Part shown: positions 17,567 to 26,592 of the stretch, one piece after another
Numbering within the stretch: the first letter of the stretch is position 1
How the letters are laid out: every line of letters starts with the position of its first letter
Assembly: GCF_042432495.1 (NCBI RefSeq)
Contig: NZ_JBHLXC010000003.1
Location: 1-64,000 of the forward strand
Direction: 5' to 3'
DNA from: Pseudochelatococcus lubricantis
GTDB lineage: Bacteria > Pseudomonadota > Alphaproteobacteria > Rhizobiales > Beijerinckiaceae
DNA: 64,000 nucleotides
Made by a program: the position numbers and the translations under genes
Notes under the pieces: generated by a model
Databases searched by the model: none
The model's input: only the letters and a program-made list of their open reading frames with translations
What the model was told of the DNA's origin: nothing

Positions 17567-19457
17567 GGGCGTTCGCACTTTCGGCCCTCGCCATAACATC
17601 TCCGTAGAGCACATAGCAAAACGGCGTCGGAGAAAGTGTTCTCGCTGACACCCTTGCTTGCCGAAGCGATTCAGCGAGGGTCTCACCGCTCTTCAGAAAG
17701 CACCCGAGCGTTTTTTGGATCATTAGGCTCGAGTCTTTGTCGTCGATTGGCCACAGCGGCGCGAGCACGCCTCCAAACTTATTCCCGATGAGCGCCATAG
17801 CCCAGCCGTCCGCCAGGCCCAACTCATTCGTGCTAGTTCCGACTTCACACGCATTCAAGATAAAGAGCGGGTGGTCTCGCTTTCCGAGCTTGATTGCTCC
17901 CTGCCGTACCTCGTCAACCGTAATCGATTTGAGAGCCTCCATCTCAATGCTGGCCGGGCTGTCGGGAGCGGCGGAAGAACCATGTCCAGCGAAGTGTACG
18001 ATCTGTACGTGCCTATCTGCGGGCGGGTTCTCAAGAAAATCTAGAAAACCATCATAGGAGGCCTCGTGTGCGACCGCGCCAACCTCAGTCTGAAGCCAAA
18101 GCCCCTCTGCTTGCGCCGCTGGTAAAGGGCGACTGACGTAGGTCGGTACGAAACTCGCAATCATTCCAGCTTTGAATGAATTGGTAATCAGACCCGACGT
18201 GCCTGGCCACCGAGCGATAGGATGCCGCATGAACAGGTGGTCGAAATCTTGGTCACTCGAAGGATTTGAGGGCCACATCATCTCCCAAGGTACATTGACC
18301 TCGTCAGAGAAAACTTGGATAGGAAAATTTGCACCGTGACTCGATACCAGTGACAGGTAATGTTCTTTGAACTGGTGCGGCGTGGCTTCCCAAATCTGTT
18401 GTCCAATACCTCTGATTGCTCTGGCGTGGCCCCCGGTCGATGGATTTCGCGAGCGACTTAGCAAATCCAGCGCATAATCGTGCGCCGACGTTCCCAGATC
18501 GATGAACCCTGTCTCTTTCCGTCGTTGCATGCCACCGACAGCCGCGGAATAACTTAACCAGCGATACCGCCCCTCAGGCCCGAAATCATCTTTATCGATT
18601 GATATTATTAAGTCTGAGGCGTCCAATCCGGCCTTAAACGCGGCCGGTGACGAAGACGTTCCATCGCCCGGCTGGGTGGATACTGCTCCCAGCGCAGCCG
18701 TCGAACTTTCACTGGAATTGCCGCCAGGCTCCTTTTCGGGAGCGCTTTCCACAAGCGGAACAACATGCTTCGCAAAACCACATTTCCGACCCTCATAGAA
18801 GAAATGGGCGTTGATCTGAATGCCTTTTGCGTTTGCAGCGCTCGCAACGACGCGCCCATAAAAATAAGCGGGCCTACATTTCTGATCCCGCCTGATAACG
18901 ATCTTTTCGCGCCCGTCGTTTTCTTCAAATTCCAGGTGCTCCGCATCAAGCGAAACCTCGACTTCGATCACTCTCCAATCGGCGGGGACGTCCTCGATGC
19001 TCGATGCCTCACCATCCGTGAGCCTATCGACCTCCTCGTTTAGTCGAACGACGACAACGACAGCTTGCCCGACCTTCAAATCACCTGCGACTTCGATGCT
19101 TGGAAAACGCTCAACGGTAACGGTATCTGCTGCCGAAGCATTTATTCCAAACGACTCAAAAGCTGCGTCCGTGGGGTCCGATTGATGGGCAGATCGAAAA
19201 GGGGCAGCGACGACGATTGTCGATTCCAGCGAGACGACGAATGGATGCTCTCGGAAAAGTTGATCGAGCATCGCCTTTCCTTTTTCCGAGCCGACTTGCG
19301 CTTCGAGCGTTCCGTGGCCCTGCTCAAATCGGAAGGTCAGAGAGATCAGCGTATTAGGGAAGCGGCTTTGAAAAACCTCGACAAGATATAGCCAGCTGCT
19401 GTCTGGTACAGACACCGTTGGTTGCCCATATCTCGTTTCTCGCTTTGAATCAGCCAT
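17556..19457 (-). CDS. CHAT-domain (caspase-like) protease
   Basis: A 633-residue protein. The last about 220 residues form a CHAT protease of clan CD, with VNVPWEMMWP at its start, the catalytic His in VHFAGHGSS (about residue 492) and the catalytic Cys in FILNACEVGTS (about 537). The first about 300 residues are beta-rich and unassigned; they may be a sensor or substrate-binding part. There is no signal peptide. It follows an MBL-fold gene on the same strand after about 210 bases and faces ietS tail to tail with an 11-base overlap. CHAT proteases in bacterial conflict systems cut a partner protein after activation; the partner here may be one of the three genes upstream. Start ATG 19457; upstream start 19484 is less likely. 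Confidence 0.82.
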   Translation of the reverse strand: MADSKRETRYGQPTVSVPDSSWLYLVEVFQSRFPNTLISLTFRFEQGHGTLEAQVGSEKGKAMLDQLFREHPFVVSLESTIVVAAPFRSAHQSDPTDAAFESFGINASAADTVTVERFPSIEVAGDLKVGQAVVVVVRLNEEVDRLTDGEASSIEDVPADWRVIEVEVSLDAEHLEFEENDGREKIVIRRDQKCRPAYFYGRVVASAANAKGIQINAHFFYEGRKCGFAKHVVPLVESAPEKEPGGNSSESSTAALGAVSTQPGDGTSSSPAAFKAGLDASDLIISIDKDDFGPEGRYRWLSYSAAVGGMQRRKETGFIDLGTSAHDYALDLLSRSRNPSTGGHARAIRGIGQQIWEATPHQFKEHYLSLVSSHGANFPIQVFSDEVNVPWEMMWPSNPSSDQDFDHLFMRHPIARWPGTSGLITNSFKAGMIASFVPTYVSRPLPAAQAEGLWLQTEVGAVAHEASYDGFLDFLENPPADRHVQIVHFAGHGSSAAPDSPASIEMEALKSITVDEVRQGAIKLGKRDHPLFILNACEVGTSTNELGLADGWAMALIGNKFGGVLAPLWPIDDKDSSLMIQKTLGCFLKSGETLAESLRQARVSARTLSPTPFCYVLYGDVMARAESANAPTS

Positions 19458-19644
19458 CGTTTTATCTTCTGCCTCCCCTCGCACGATACTGACCAGCTGC
19501 AGTCATCAGCCATTTAGGTCGCCCTGGAGGCATTCAACTCCGAAAGTGGCCGTGAAGCGGCCAAAAGAATCCGTTACAATTTTGGCTAGAGTTAGTGCTG
19601 AAAACAACATTTCTTTTAGCCAATCATGCGGGCAGTATATGGAC

Positions 19645-19667
19645 GACCGCGTGCTTAGCGCGCGGTC
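19645..19667 (-). other. Hairpin just after the MBL-fold gene
   Basis: GACCGCG (19645-19651) pairs with CGCGGTC (19661-19667) around a 9-base loop, at the MBL stop codon. No T-run follows on the minus strand, so it is a weak terminator or an mRNA-end stabiliser. The rest of 19458-19644 would hold a promoter for the CHAT gene; no clear boxes stand out. Confidence 0.4.
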
Positions 19668-20755
19668 TAAAGGTCGATAATGAGCGTGCCATCGTCTTTC
19701 TCGTCCACCGGGAAGTGAGCTGTATAATTCCATTTGCCCGTCAGTAGCGAGCTTTTCCACATGGAGGAAGTTGGCCGTTCGTAGTTGAAATACAGATGTT
19801 TTGGCCGCTCAGGATCGTTGACCAGGATGCGCGCTACCGTTTCCAAGTTGGGGTGGCCATGTTCGCGCGATCCATCTGTCGAGAACGCAAACCTCTGGCA
19901 GTCAATCATGCTGAAAAATTTTGGTGAGGTGTTTGCTTTAGAGCCATGATGGGCGACCTTCAAAAGGTCGAGCTTCAAACGCCCGCCTTCCTTTGCAGCC
20001 AGCGGGGCGATCTGTCTTTCCAGCACGTCCGAGTGTGAATCGCCCGCAAACAGGATCCGCTTGCCGTCAAACTCGGCGATGAACGCAATCGAAGTCCGAT
20101 TAGCAGGTGCTGTGTCCGGAGAGAATTGAGCTTTGGCTAACGCCTTCACATCCGGCAAGCCCGCAAAGGGTTCGAAAAGTGGTCCCACCGGATCTTCATC
20201 CTCGTCCGGATCAAACACCCTTATCTTTGCCTTCGCTAATTCGTCCTCCCACGCTTCGATGAAACCCGCTAGTGACTGATCATCAGGCGAAATCAAAAGA
20301 ACCTTCAGTCCGCCGCCGAGTTCAATCCAGTCATTCGCCTCTAGGCTATCGGTGGAGATGATCTTGCTGGCGAATTCAGCATTCCGGGGCCATTGGAAAT
20401 TTGCGATGCCGCGCGAAAGCTTCTCCCCTTGTCTTGCACCGAAATCCTCCAGCTTTCCAAGCCGAGTGTTGGCACGTTCCAGTTGCTGAAAGGCATTGAA
20501 CCAGACCCGTTTGGGCTTGAACGCCGGAGTGGCGTCTTTCAGCATTGGTATGGCACCAGCAATGTGATCGGCATCGACGTGGGAGATTGCAAAAAGCTCC
20601 ACCTCGCCAATGGAGGCGAGCGTAGGCCGTACCTTCTTCCAGGTGCCCGCACGTCCGAGGTCCATGACCAGATGTTTTAGGCTGCCCCCCTCTCCCCATG
20701 TTAAGAGAAGACAGTCACCGTCCAAGGCGGGATACATTGTAAGCCGAAATACCAT
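19667..20755 (-). CDS. MBL-fold hydrolase (ComEC/Rec2 C-terminal type)
   Basis: A 362-residue metallo-beta-lactamase-fold protein without membrane segments. The metal motif HVDADH is intact in AISHVDADHIAG; later ligands appear in ILFAGDSHSDV and VAHHGSKANTSP. The fold and the AHHGS motif match the ComEC-type branch, often nucleases or phosphodiesterases. A long insert (about residues 90-200) separates the metal motifs. It lies 10 bases after the unknown gene at 20766-22034 and is in the same operon as a caspase-like gene. It may be the effector released or activated by proteolysis, or may degrade a signal nucleotide; both are guesses. Confidence 0.78.
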   Translation of the reverse strand: MVFRLTMYPALDGDCLLLTWGEGGSLKHLVMDLGRAGTWKKVRPTLASIGEVELFAISHVDADHIAGAIPMLKDATPAFKPKRVWFNAFQQLERANTRLGKLEDFGARQGEKLSRGIANFQWPRNAEFASKIISTDSLEANDWIELGGGLKVLLISPDDQSLAGFIEAWEDELAKAKIRVFDPDEDEDPVGPLFEPFAGLPDVKALAKAQFSPDTAPANRTSIAFIAEFDGKRILFAGDSHSDVLERQIAPLAAKEGGRLKLDLLKVAHHGSKANTSPKFFSMIDCQRFAFSTDGSREHGHPNLETVARILVNDPERPKHLYFNYERPTSSMWKSSLLTGKWNYTAHFPVDEKDDGTLIIDL

Positions 20756-20765
20756 GTCGTACTTC

Positions 20766-22034
20766 CTAACGAATTCGAAGGACGGTGAACGGTTGAGTGG
20801 GATCTACGGAGGAAACTGCCTTCGAGATCATTCGAATCGATTCCTCGTCTTCTAGTTGATAGAACGCATTCGATATAAGCCTAAAGGTTGCAGAAAAGAA
20901 CGGAAGTCCCCTCCCCACTGAAATTTTCAGCCAGCGCGCAGCCTCTACAAACTCACCGCGCTGCAGCGAACGGTAACCAAGCACCGCTGCCCCGTCAGGT
21001 ATGCCCGGGAACCAGTTCGCGAGGTTCACTAGCCAGTCGTCCCAACGTCGCGGGGACGTGTGCTCCGTTGTAGAAACAAGGATGATTGCCCCCAGAGTTG
21101 CCACAAGTGGTCCTTTTACCTTTCCTTGTAAAGCCAACGCCGGGATTTCCTCCCATTCATCGTAAAGTTGGGAAACCGCATACTCATTCAGGATTTGGGC
21201 TGCGACTATTGCAGCATCGTCGATCCGTCCCAAGGAAACGTACCGAAGTAGTCCCGCCCATTTAGGGTCGCGAACCTCAAGCCTCGTACGCGCTGTCCCC
21301 TTTTCTCGCACCGCCTCTTGACGCAACAGGATAGACGCTGAACGATCATCGCGGCTCAACCCTTCCCATGCCCACGGTACCGAAATCAGCTCAGCTGACG
21401 CATCATCGAGCGACAGCAGCCATCGCCGATATCTGTTGGTCTCGTCATTTCCTTCGCGGAGAGATTGGTAAACGGCCGACAGATCTGAATGATCCGGTAG
21501 CACAATTTGGGAGGTACCTTCAGATACGCTGCGAACGACGTCGTTTCTTGCGCCTTGGACCGGGAGCAGACCGCCCGGGTCGCCGATAGCCCTAAACGTA
21601 GGCTTGACGATAGGGATGAAGTAGGATGATGATCTTTTATTAGGACGCGTCGGCCCTCGACCGCGACCATTTGATCGAAAATCCCCTGTGTAGCGGCTAC
21701 TTCTGAACGTAGATTCGGGCACAAAATCCGGGTCGGCCGAACTGCCTGTCTCTCCTAGGACGATCTCAAGCTTCGTCGAGCCAACAACCTGTTGATCGCG
21801 CTGCTCCACACCTCCGGGGTATCGTATTGAGATCCCATACCATCCGTCGGCCGGGATATCGAAGCGATGGGGTGAAGGACGGCCTCTCAAGGTGATATCC
21901 ACAACGGCTGTCTTGGCAAAGCGTAGGTTGGCCTGGCCAGTTGCTGAGTCGAGCGCCGTGATTGTAACGATTGCTCCCGACGGGGCGACGCCGTCCAACT
22001 GAGTGTTCTCGACGGTAAGTATCAGCTCTGCCAT
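20766..22034 (-). CDS. Unknown protein between caspase and MBL genes
   Basis: A 422-residue protein with no family I recognise. The first about 95 residues look like a beta-sandwich (alternating hydrophobic strands, DIPADGWYGISIRYPGG). A low-complexity Arg/Ser/Gly linker follows (about residues 105-135). The last about 200 residues are helical and repeat-like (LGRIDDAAIVAAQILNEY and RGEFVEAARWLKISVGRG), suggesting a TPR-type scaffold. Its start overlaps the caspase stop (TGATG), with AGGAG at 22042-22046 spaced for ATG 22034. It could be the adaptor or substrate of the caspase; the linker is an attractive cleavage region. No function is proven. Confidence 0.65.
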   Translation of the reverse strand: MAELILTVENTQLDGVAPSGAIVTITALDSATGQANLRFAKTAVVDITLRGRPSPHRFDIPADGWYGISIRYPGGVEQRDQQVVGSTKLEIVLGETGSSADPDFVPESTFRSSRYTGDFRSNGRGRGPTRPNKRSSSYFIPIVKPTFRAIGDPGGLLPVQGARNDVVRSVSEGTSQIVLPDHSDLSAVYQSLREGNDETNRYRRWLLSLDDASAELISVPWAWEGLSRDDRSASILLRQEAVREKGTARTRLEVRDPKWAGLLRYVSLGRIDDAAIVAAQILNEYAVSQLYDEWEEIPALALQGKVKGPLVATLGAIILVSTTEHTSPRRWDDWLVNLANWFPGIPDGAAVLGYRSLQRGEFVEAARWLKISVGRGLPFFSATFRLISNAFYQLEDEESIRMISKAVSSVDPTQPFTVLRIR

Positions 22035-23197
22035 CATTGAACTCCTAGCCTGACGAATACCATCGGCCTCGTCAGATAACGCCTCATCACTGAGAGGCGG
22101 GGAGGTTCAGCCGCTAGCTTGCCCGAAAACTCCCACTCGCCAAACTCCAACTCCATCGTACAGCAACGATAGGTATGATTGTTGGGCACATTGAAGGTTT
22201 GACCTGGCTTTGTTCCGGCAACGTCAGTCGCCGTCAATCGGGCCCCCGACCAGTTTGCGCGGTCGTCGATTGTTACAATCGAGCGGGTCTTGGTGGGAGC
22301 TTCGATCTCATTGAAGTCAAACCCCATCGCGTCCAAGGAGGTAGGTACCGCCTTATTGCGCTTTTCAGCAGGGAGGCGATAGGTCACCAATTCGTCAATT
22401 GCATTCAGGATAAGCAGGCTGGTACTGACCCAAGGCCCAGTTTTGTCATCGAACGCGGCAAACCGGACCGCGTCCAGGAAGCAGGTCGTGAAAACGCTAA
22501 CCTGGCCCGGAACACCGAATGCTTGTTCGCCGTCAATTGTCGGAAAGATCATGCATTGGCGACGGCGAATCCCGCTGTGGTTGCCGTTCGGCACTATCGA
22601 TAGAACCCGTGAGCCGACGCGTGTCTCATTTGAGTAAATGTCGTCGGCCTTCGACCGGCAGCAGTCGATGAGAAACAGTTGCTTTGCGGCAACGGCATTC
22701 TTCAGCGTGCCCGTCAATTCATCAAGCTCGATGGCCGCGTCGTATGAAGCGGCGGGGTCACCGAAATCATTAAGAAGGAGCGCCGCTTTCTGTCCTAGGG
22801 AAATGCCGTGTCCGCAGAAATAGAATACTATCATATTCTCTGGGTGGCACTCGATGATCGACCGCCACGAGAGCATCGCAGCTTTAACGTTCGCGAGCGT
22901 CGCCTCCGGCACGTCGACGAGGCTACCGCCCTGCCCGGGCACCGGGGCTTTCACCGCCTCTGAAAGGAGAATCGTTATAGTACCCAGAGGGCATGCTGAG
23001 TTGCGGAATTCGCTCTGAAACCAATCGGCAACTGCGCGTGCCGAGATTGTTGGCGAGGTCAGCTGAGCGAGGCCGCCCGCAATATCGCTCTCATTCGGCC
23101 CTGCTCCGAACTCATAACGCCCGACCCCTATAATGAAGACATGGGTGCGTGCCCTGTCTCGAAAGCCATCATTGAAGATCAAGCTTGTTTCGGTCAT
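22034..23197 (-). CDS. Caspase-like (C14) peptidase
   Basis: A 387-residue clan CD peptidase. The catalytic His is in VFYFCGHGIS (His130) and the Cys in LFLIDCCRSK (Cys180, with Cys179 adjacent). The C-terminal about 110 residues (from about TKTRSIVTIDDR) form a separate beta-rich domain ending in VFVRLGVQ, which may recognise a partner. ATG 23197 is preferred to TTG 23215. It is first in a tight operon with the unknown and MBL-fold genes and starts 276 bases from the divergent TIR-caspase operon. It probably cleaves an operon partner when the system is triggered; the trigger is unknown. Confidence 0.8.
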   Translation of the reverse strand: MTETSLIFNDGFRDRARTHVFIIGVGRYEFGAGPNESDIAGGLAQLTSPTISARAVADWFQSEFRNSACPLGTITILLSEAVKAPVPGQGGSLVDVPEATLANVKAAMLSWRSIIECHPENMIVFYFCGHGISLGQKAALLLNDFGDPAASYDAAIELDELTGTLKNAVAAKQLFLIDCCRSKADDIYSNETRVGSRVLSIVPNGNHSGIRRRQCMIFPTIDGEQAFGVPGQVSVFTTCFLDAVRFAAFDDKTGPWVSTSLLILNAIDELVTYRLPAEKRNKAVPTSLDAMGFDFNEIEAPTKTRSIVTIDDRANWSGARLTATDVAGTKPGQTFNVPNNHTYRCCTMELEFGEWEFSGKLAAEPPRLSVMRRYLTRPMVFVRLGVQ

Positions 23198-23473
23198 CGT
23201 ATCCGCGTTCTTCAAACGTCGATTCTGAGGTGATTGCCTAGCAAATCACTCCATTTAGGGCCGTGCAACCAGAAGGACGCAAATTTCGTTCTTGGTCGTC
23301 ATTTTGTTGAGACGCGGACGGGAATCTGACGCGAAAAGCTCGGCCGTCTTGTCACGACGATGAGTATCTCGAGATCTAGCTGGACATGAATGGAGCCACC
23401 AGCATTTTCGCTGGAAAAAACCTCGGCAGTAGGTACAACTAAGCATAGAAACTTGATTGAGGGAGAGGGTCTT
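23198..23473. promoter_or_regulatory. Shared divergent promoter region of two caspase operons
   Basis: These 276 bases separate the starts of the minus-strand caspase-MBL operon and the plus-strand TIR-caspase operon. Both must be transcribed from here, and a shared control is plausible. The plus-strand ribosome-binding site GGGAGAGGG (23461-23469) is strong. I see no clear dyad operator. Confidence 0.5.
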
Positions 23474-23845
23474 ATGGCTGAAAAGAAGGTGCTGTTTATT
23501 GCGTTTGCAATCGAAGATGAGCGTCAGCGCGACTTTCTCAAGGGGCAGAGTCTGCACCCCCGAGCACCTTTTGAATTCATAGATATGTCAGTCAAAGAAC
23601 CATACGACAAGGATTGGAAGGATCGCGTGCGCGCTCGGATCAAAAGGTCCCACGGCGTGATTGTTCTCGTGAGCAAAAATTCGGCCCAGTCGAGCGGTCA
23701 GAAATGGGAGATCCAGTGCGCCAAGGAAGAGCAGAAGCCAATTCGGGGTATCTGGGCATATTCGACTGATCGCTCGACCATTGCTGGGATAAATACAGTC
23801 GCATGGAGCGACGACAATATCAGCGCCTTCATCGATAGTCTGTGA
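23474..23845 (+). CDS. TIR-like protein (ThsB-like)
   Basis: A 123-residue single-domain protein starting MAEKKVLFIAFAIEDERQR. The pattern matches TIR-like domains: an N-terminal strand VLFIAFAIED, a central EPYDKDWKDRVRARIKRS helix, the strand GVIVLVSKNS and then SGQKWEIQCAKEE, where the Trp-Glu pair fits the position of the catalytic glutamate of NAD-consuming TIRs. A strong ribosome-binding site GGGAGAGGG precedes ATG 23474. The gene lies 4 bases before a caspase gene. TIR proteins that make a cyclic ADP-ribose-type signal to switch on a caspase have been described as type IV Thoeris; the same role is likely here. Enzyme activity is inferred, not seen. Confidence 0.68.
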   Translation: MAEKKVLFIAFAIEDERQRDFLKGQSLHPRAPFEFIDMSVKEPYDKDWKDRVRARIKRSHGVIVLVSKNSAQSSGQKWEIQCAKEEQKPIRGIWAYSTDRSTIAGINTVAWSDDNISAFIDSL

Positions 23846-23849
23846 GATC

Positions 23850-24851
23850 ATGGAACGAAGGAAAGCATTGATCGTCGGCATCGACCATTACGATGCCTTT
23901 ACCCCTTTGCGAGGTTGTGTAAACGATGCGCGATCAGTGGCTACGGTCTTAGAACGGCACGATAACAAAGAAATCAACTTCCAAATGCCGAAGCTGCTTT
24001 TGGGTGAAGACCAATATGCCCAGGTGTCCCGTCGAGAGCTTCGGTCGTCAATCGAAGCATTGTTCGATGACGATCCCGATATTGCCCTCCTCTATTTCGC
24101 TGGCCACGGGTTCATTGACGGTGCTGGTGGCTATCTCTGTTCCAGCGAATGCCAAGACGGAAGTGATGGCGTCCCTCTCGTGGACGTCGTGAATTTTGCC
24201 CGGAAATCAAAGGCAAAGAACAAGATCATCATCTTGGACAGTTGCCACGGCGGAATCCTTGGAAATTATCAGACGGATACAGGCACTGCCGAAATTGATG
24301 AGGGAATGACACTTCTGACGGCCTCGTCGGAACAGCAGTATTCGTATGAGGGTGGAAATGGTGCGCCCGGTGTTTTCACGAATCTGCTGGTCGACGCATT
24401 GGAGGGCTCCGCAGCCAATCTCGTCGGAGACATCACCCCTGGCAGCGTCTATGCGCATATTGATCAATCCCTAGGGGCATGGGGCGGACAGAGGCCAGTC
24501 TTTAAAACAAATGTGAAATCGTTCGTTTCGTTACGGAAGGCCAGACCACCTCTCTCGACCGATGACCTTCGCCTGATTTCATCGATCTTTCCCGACGCCA
24601 AGAAGCAATTTCCGCTCGATCCAACCTTTGAACCTGAGCGATCCGACGAACAGAAGAATAACCAGTCCATTCCTCCGCCGGATCCCAAGAATACAAAGAT
24701 CTTCAAAATCTTGCAGGCCTACGCTCGGGTGAATCTGGTGCGTCCGGTGGACGCTGAGCACATGTGGCATGCCGCGTGGTATAGTAAAGCTTGTGAGCTA
24801 ACGATTCTCGGGCATCACTATCATCGTCTGGTTTCCAAGGGCCTCATTTAA
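23850..24851 (+). CDS. Caspase-like peptidase paired with the TIR-like protein
   Basis: A 333-residue C14 peptidase. The catalytic His is His86 in LYFAGHGFID and the Cys is Cys132 in IIILDSCHGG. A proline-rich linker (about residues 255-280, with QSIPPPDPKN) leads to a C-terminal module of about 60 residues (ILQAYARVNLVRPVDAEHMW onward) rich in His, Trp and aromatic residues, likely the signal-sensing part. The gene follows the TIR-like gene by 4 bases and precedes the RyR-domain gene by 18. In the type IV Thoeris model the TIR signal binds such a caspase and unleashes broad cleavage and cell death. The ATG start has no separate strong ribosome-binding site, suggesting coupling. Confidence 0.82.
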   Translation: MERRKALIVGIDHYDAFTPLRGCVNDARSVATVLERHDNKEINFQMPKLLLGEDQYAQVSRRELRSSIEALFDDDPDIALLYFAGHGFIDGAGGYLCSSECQDGSDGVPLVDVVNFARKSKAKNKIIILDSCHGGILGNYQTDTGTAEIDEGMTLLTASSEQQYSYEGGNGAPGVFTNLLVDALEGSAANLVGDITPGSVYAHIDQSLGAWGGQRPVFKTNVKSFVSLRKARPPLSTDDLRLISSIFPDAKKQFPLDPTFEPERSDEQKNNQSIPPPDPKNTKIFKILQAYARVNLVRPVDAEHMWHAAWYSKACELTILGHHYHRLVSKGLI

Positions 24852-24869
24852 AGCGAGCGGAGCACAATT

Positions 24870-25145
24870 TTGCCGATCTCAACACGCGCGGAACTCTTGG
24901 AAGCATTGGCATCGATTGAGCACGACAGGTGGTCTCATTGGCAAAAGTACCTACACTCAAAAGCGGAGAGGCAACCTGATGGCTCCCTTTTGATCGCTGC
25001 GGAAGATGTCGAACGTTGGGAGCAGCAGATGAACTCTCCCTACGAAATCCTGACGGAGGAAGAGAAGCGCAGTGATCGGAAACAGGTCATGAAGTACCTT
25101 CCGATCGTTGAACGCTGGTTCTCGGAGAATGGAGACAAGGCGTGA
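24870..25145 (+). CDS. RyR-domain small protein
   Basis: A 91-residue protein made almost entirely of one ryanodine-receptor-type (RyR) repeat: the ASIEHDRWSHWQKYL start and the NSPYEILTEEEKRSDRK end match the conserved spacing of that domain. RyR domains in bacterial conflict operons have been predicted to bind nucleotide-type signals. It uses a TTG start at 24870 with GGAG at 24859-24862 as ribosome-binding site; no ATG or GTG fits. Its stop overlaps the GTG of the next gene (GTGA), so the operon is tight. It may buffer, sense or relay the TIR product; this is inference. Confidence 0.68.
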   Translation: MPISTRAELLEALASIEHDRWSHWQKYLHSKAERQPDGSLLIAAEDVERWEQQMNSPYEILTEEEKRSDRKQVMKYLPIVERWFSENGDKA

Positions 25146-26497
25146 GCGCTGACACCGAAACCTTCAGGGATCCGCTTCTTTCTGTTTTTCAGTCCACCGT
25201 GACCGAGGTCGCGAGCCGGATTGATGGGTCGACCACGTTCAGAAGCAGACGGCCGCAGCTTTCGGCCGGGTCTCATCTACCACAGATTGCAGCCCAGATT
25301 GCGCGCAGGGAGATTGGGCTACTCGAATCTCCCCCGTCGCCGGGTGTTCGGAGACTATCAAAGACGCAGACAGCATCTCTTTGCGCTGAATTGGCATGGA
25401 GGTACGTGAAAGCGGCGGCTGTGGGCGATGGGTCGGCTCTCGCCTTGGTCGAAGCCGAGTACATAGGGAGCACCTGCGACGCCGCTTGGCTATCAACGCT
25501 CAAGGAATATCACCGCTATTTCGGTGTATCCGGCGACAAAGCAGCCATTCCATACATCCGAGCGGCGGATGTCGGTCCCCAAGTGATCACAATCCCATCC
25601 AACGCTACACTTGGATTAGTGGCCGACTGGGGCACCGGTGCTGGACCCGCGCAAGAAGTCCTGATCGATATCGCCAAACACGATCCGACGATCTTGCTGC
25701 ATCTTGGCGATATCTATTACTCCGGTACGTCCGAGGAATGCCACGCCAACTTTCTCGAACCCATTGAAAGACTCTACCGTAAGGGCCAGCAGAAACCTGT
25801 CTACGTGATCCCCGGCAATCATGACATGTACTGTGGCGGGTTGGGCTTCTACGAGCTGATAAGACAACTAAATCCTGAGCCAATCGCCCAGCGAGGAAGT
25901 TTTTTTTGCCTAAGGTCCGAGGACGAGGCGTGGCAGATCCTCGGAATAGATACGGGTCTCCACGATAACAGTCCTTATGCGGTCTCGGACGCCTTGACGT
26001 GGATCGAGGAAGACGAACTTGCGTGGCACTGCAATCGAATTCGAGAGTTCAACGGGAAAACAATACTACTATCTCACCATCAGCCATTTTCCGCCTTTGC
26101 CCACATTGGACCTACATCATCGCAAGGAAAGAGGACCGCTGCTAATCCACATCTCATAAAGGCCTTTCAGACAATGGCGGCGCATGGAAAGATTTCGGCC
26201 TGGTTCTGGGGCCATGAGCATACCTTGAGCATTTATCAGCCGTTCATGGGAATTCAGCGTGGCCGGTGTATTGGGCATGGCGCGATCCCTGTTTCGAAGA
26301 ATGACGATGTCTACAAGATCGTAGATGGCCTTGACCACGCACCGGCTTTGATCGAGGGCACAAAAATGGGATCGGGAATCGGGGTGTGGAATCACGGATA
26401 CACCCTTCTCTCGCTTGAAGGGGCGACCTGTCGAGCCGAGTATTTCGAAATAGGATTGCAAGGTCGAAAGAAAATTTTCACAGATGTACTTGCCTAG
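25142..26497 (+). CDS. Metallophosphoesterase in TIR-caspase operon
   Basis: A 451-residue calcineurin-like metallophosphoesterase. The motifs are in order: ADWGTG, LHLGDIYYSG, VIPGNHDMYCG, LLSHHQPFSAF and WGHEHTLS, giving a full two-metal site. About 150 N-terminal residues precede it and are unassigned (SCDAAW-type helical segment). The start is GTG 25142, coupled to the RyR gene. A phosphodiesterase in a TIR-caspase operon could remove the signal molecule (an off switch) or act as a second effector on RNA or nucleotides. No signal peptide is seen, so it acts in the cytoplasm. Confidence 0.8.
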   Translation: MSADTETFRDPLLSVFQSTVTEVASRIDGSTTFRSRRPQLSAGSHLPQIAAQIARREIGLLESPPSPGVRRLSKTQTASLCAELAWRYVKAAAVGDGSALALVEAEYIGSTCDAAWLSTLKEYHRYFGVSGDKAAIPYIRAADVGPQVITIPSNATLGLVADWGTGAGPAQEVLIDIAKHDPTILLHLGDIYYSGTSEECHANFLEPIERLYRKGQQKPVYVIPGNHDMYCGGLGFYELIRQLNPEPIAQRGSFFCLRSEDEAWQILGIDTGLHDNSPYAVSDALTWIEEDELAWHCNRIREFNGKTILLSHHQPFSAFAHIGPTSSQGKRTAANPHLIKAFQTMAAHGKISAWFWGHEHTLSIYQPFMGIQRGRCIGHGAIPVSKNDDVYKIVDGLDHAPALIEGTKMGSGIGVWNHGYTLLSLEGATCRAEYFEIGLQGRKKIFTDVLA

Positions 26498-26592
26498 TAC
26501 TGACCCATACTGTAAGTTTTTTTACAGTAAAAAATGTCGGGACGCTTCGTTCGCAAATCTCGCTTCGAGCCTTTGCGAAGCTTTCGGACCAT

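Noticed and set aside
26509..26534. ACTGTAA/TTACAGT inverted repeat between the phosphoesterase and the TIR/NDT-like gene
   Set aside because: The T-run lies in the loop, not after the hairpin, so it is not a standard terminator; kept only as a weak palindrome.
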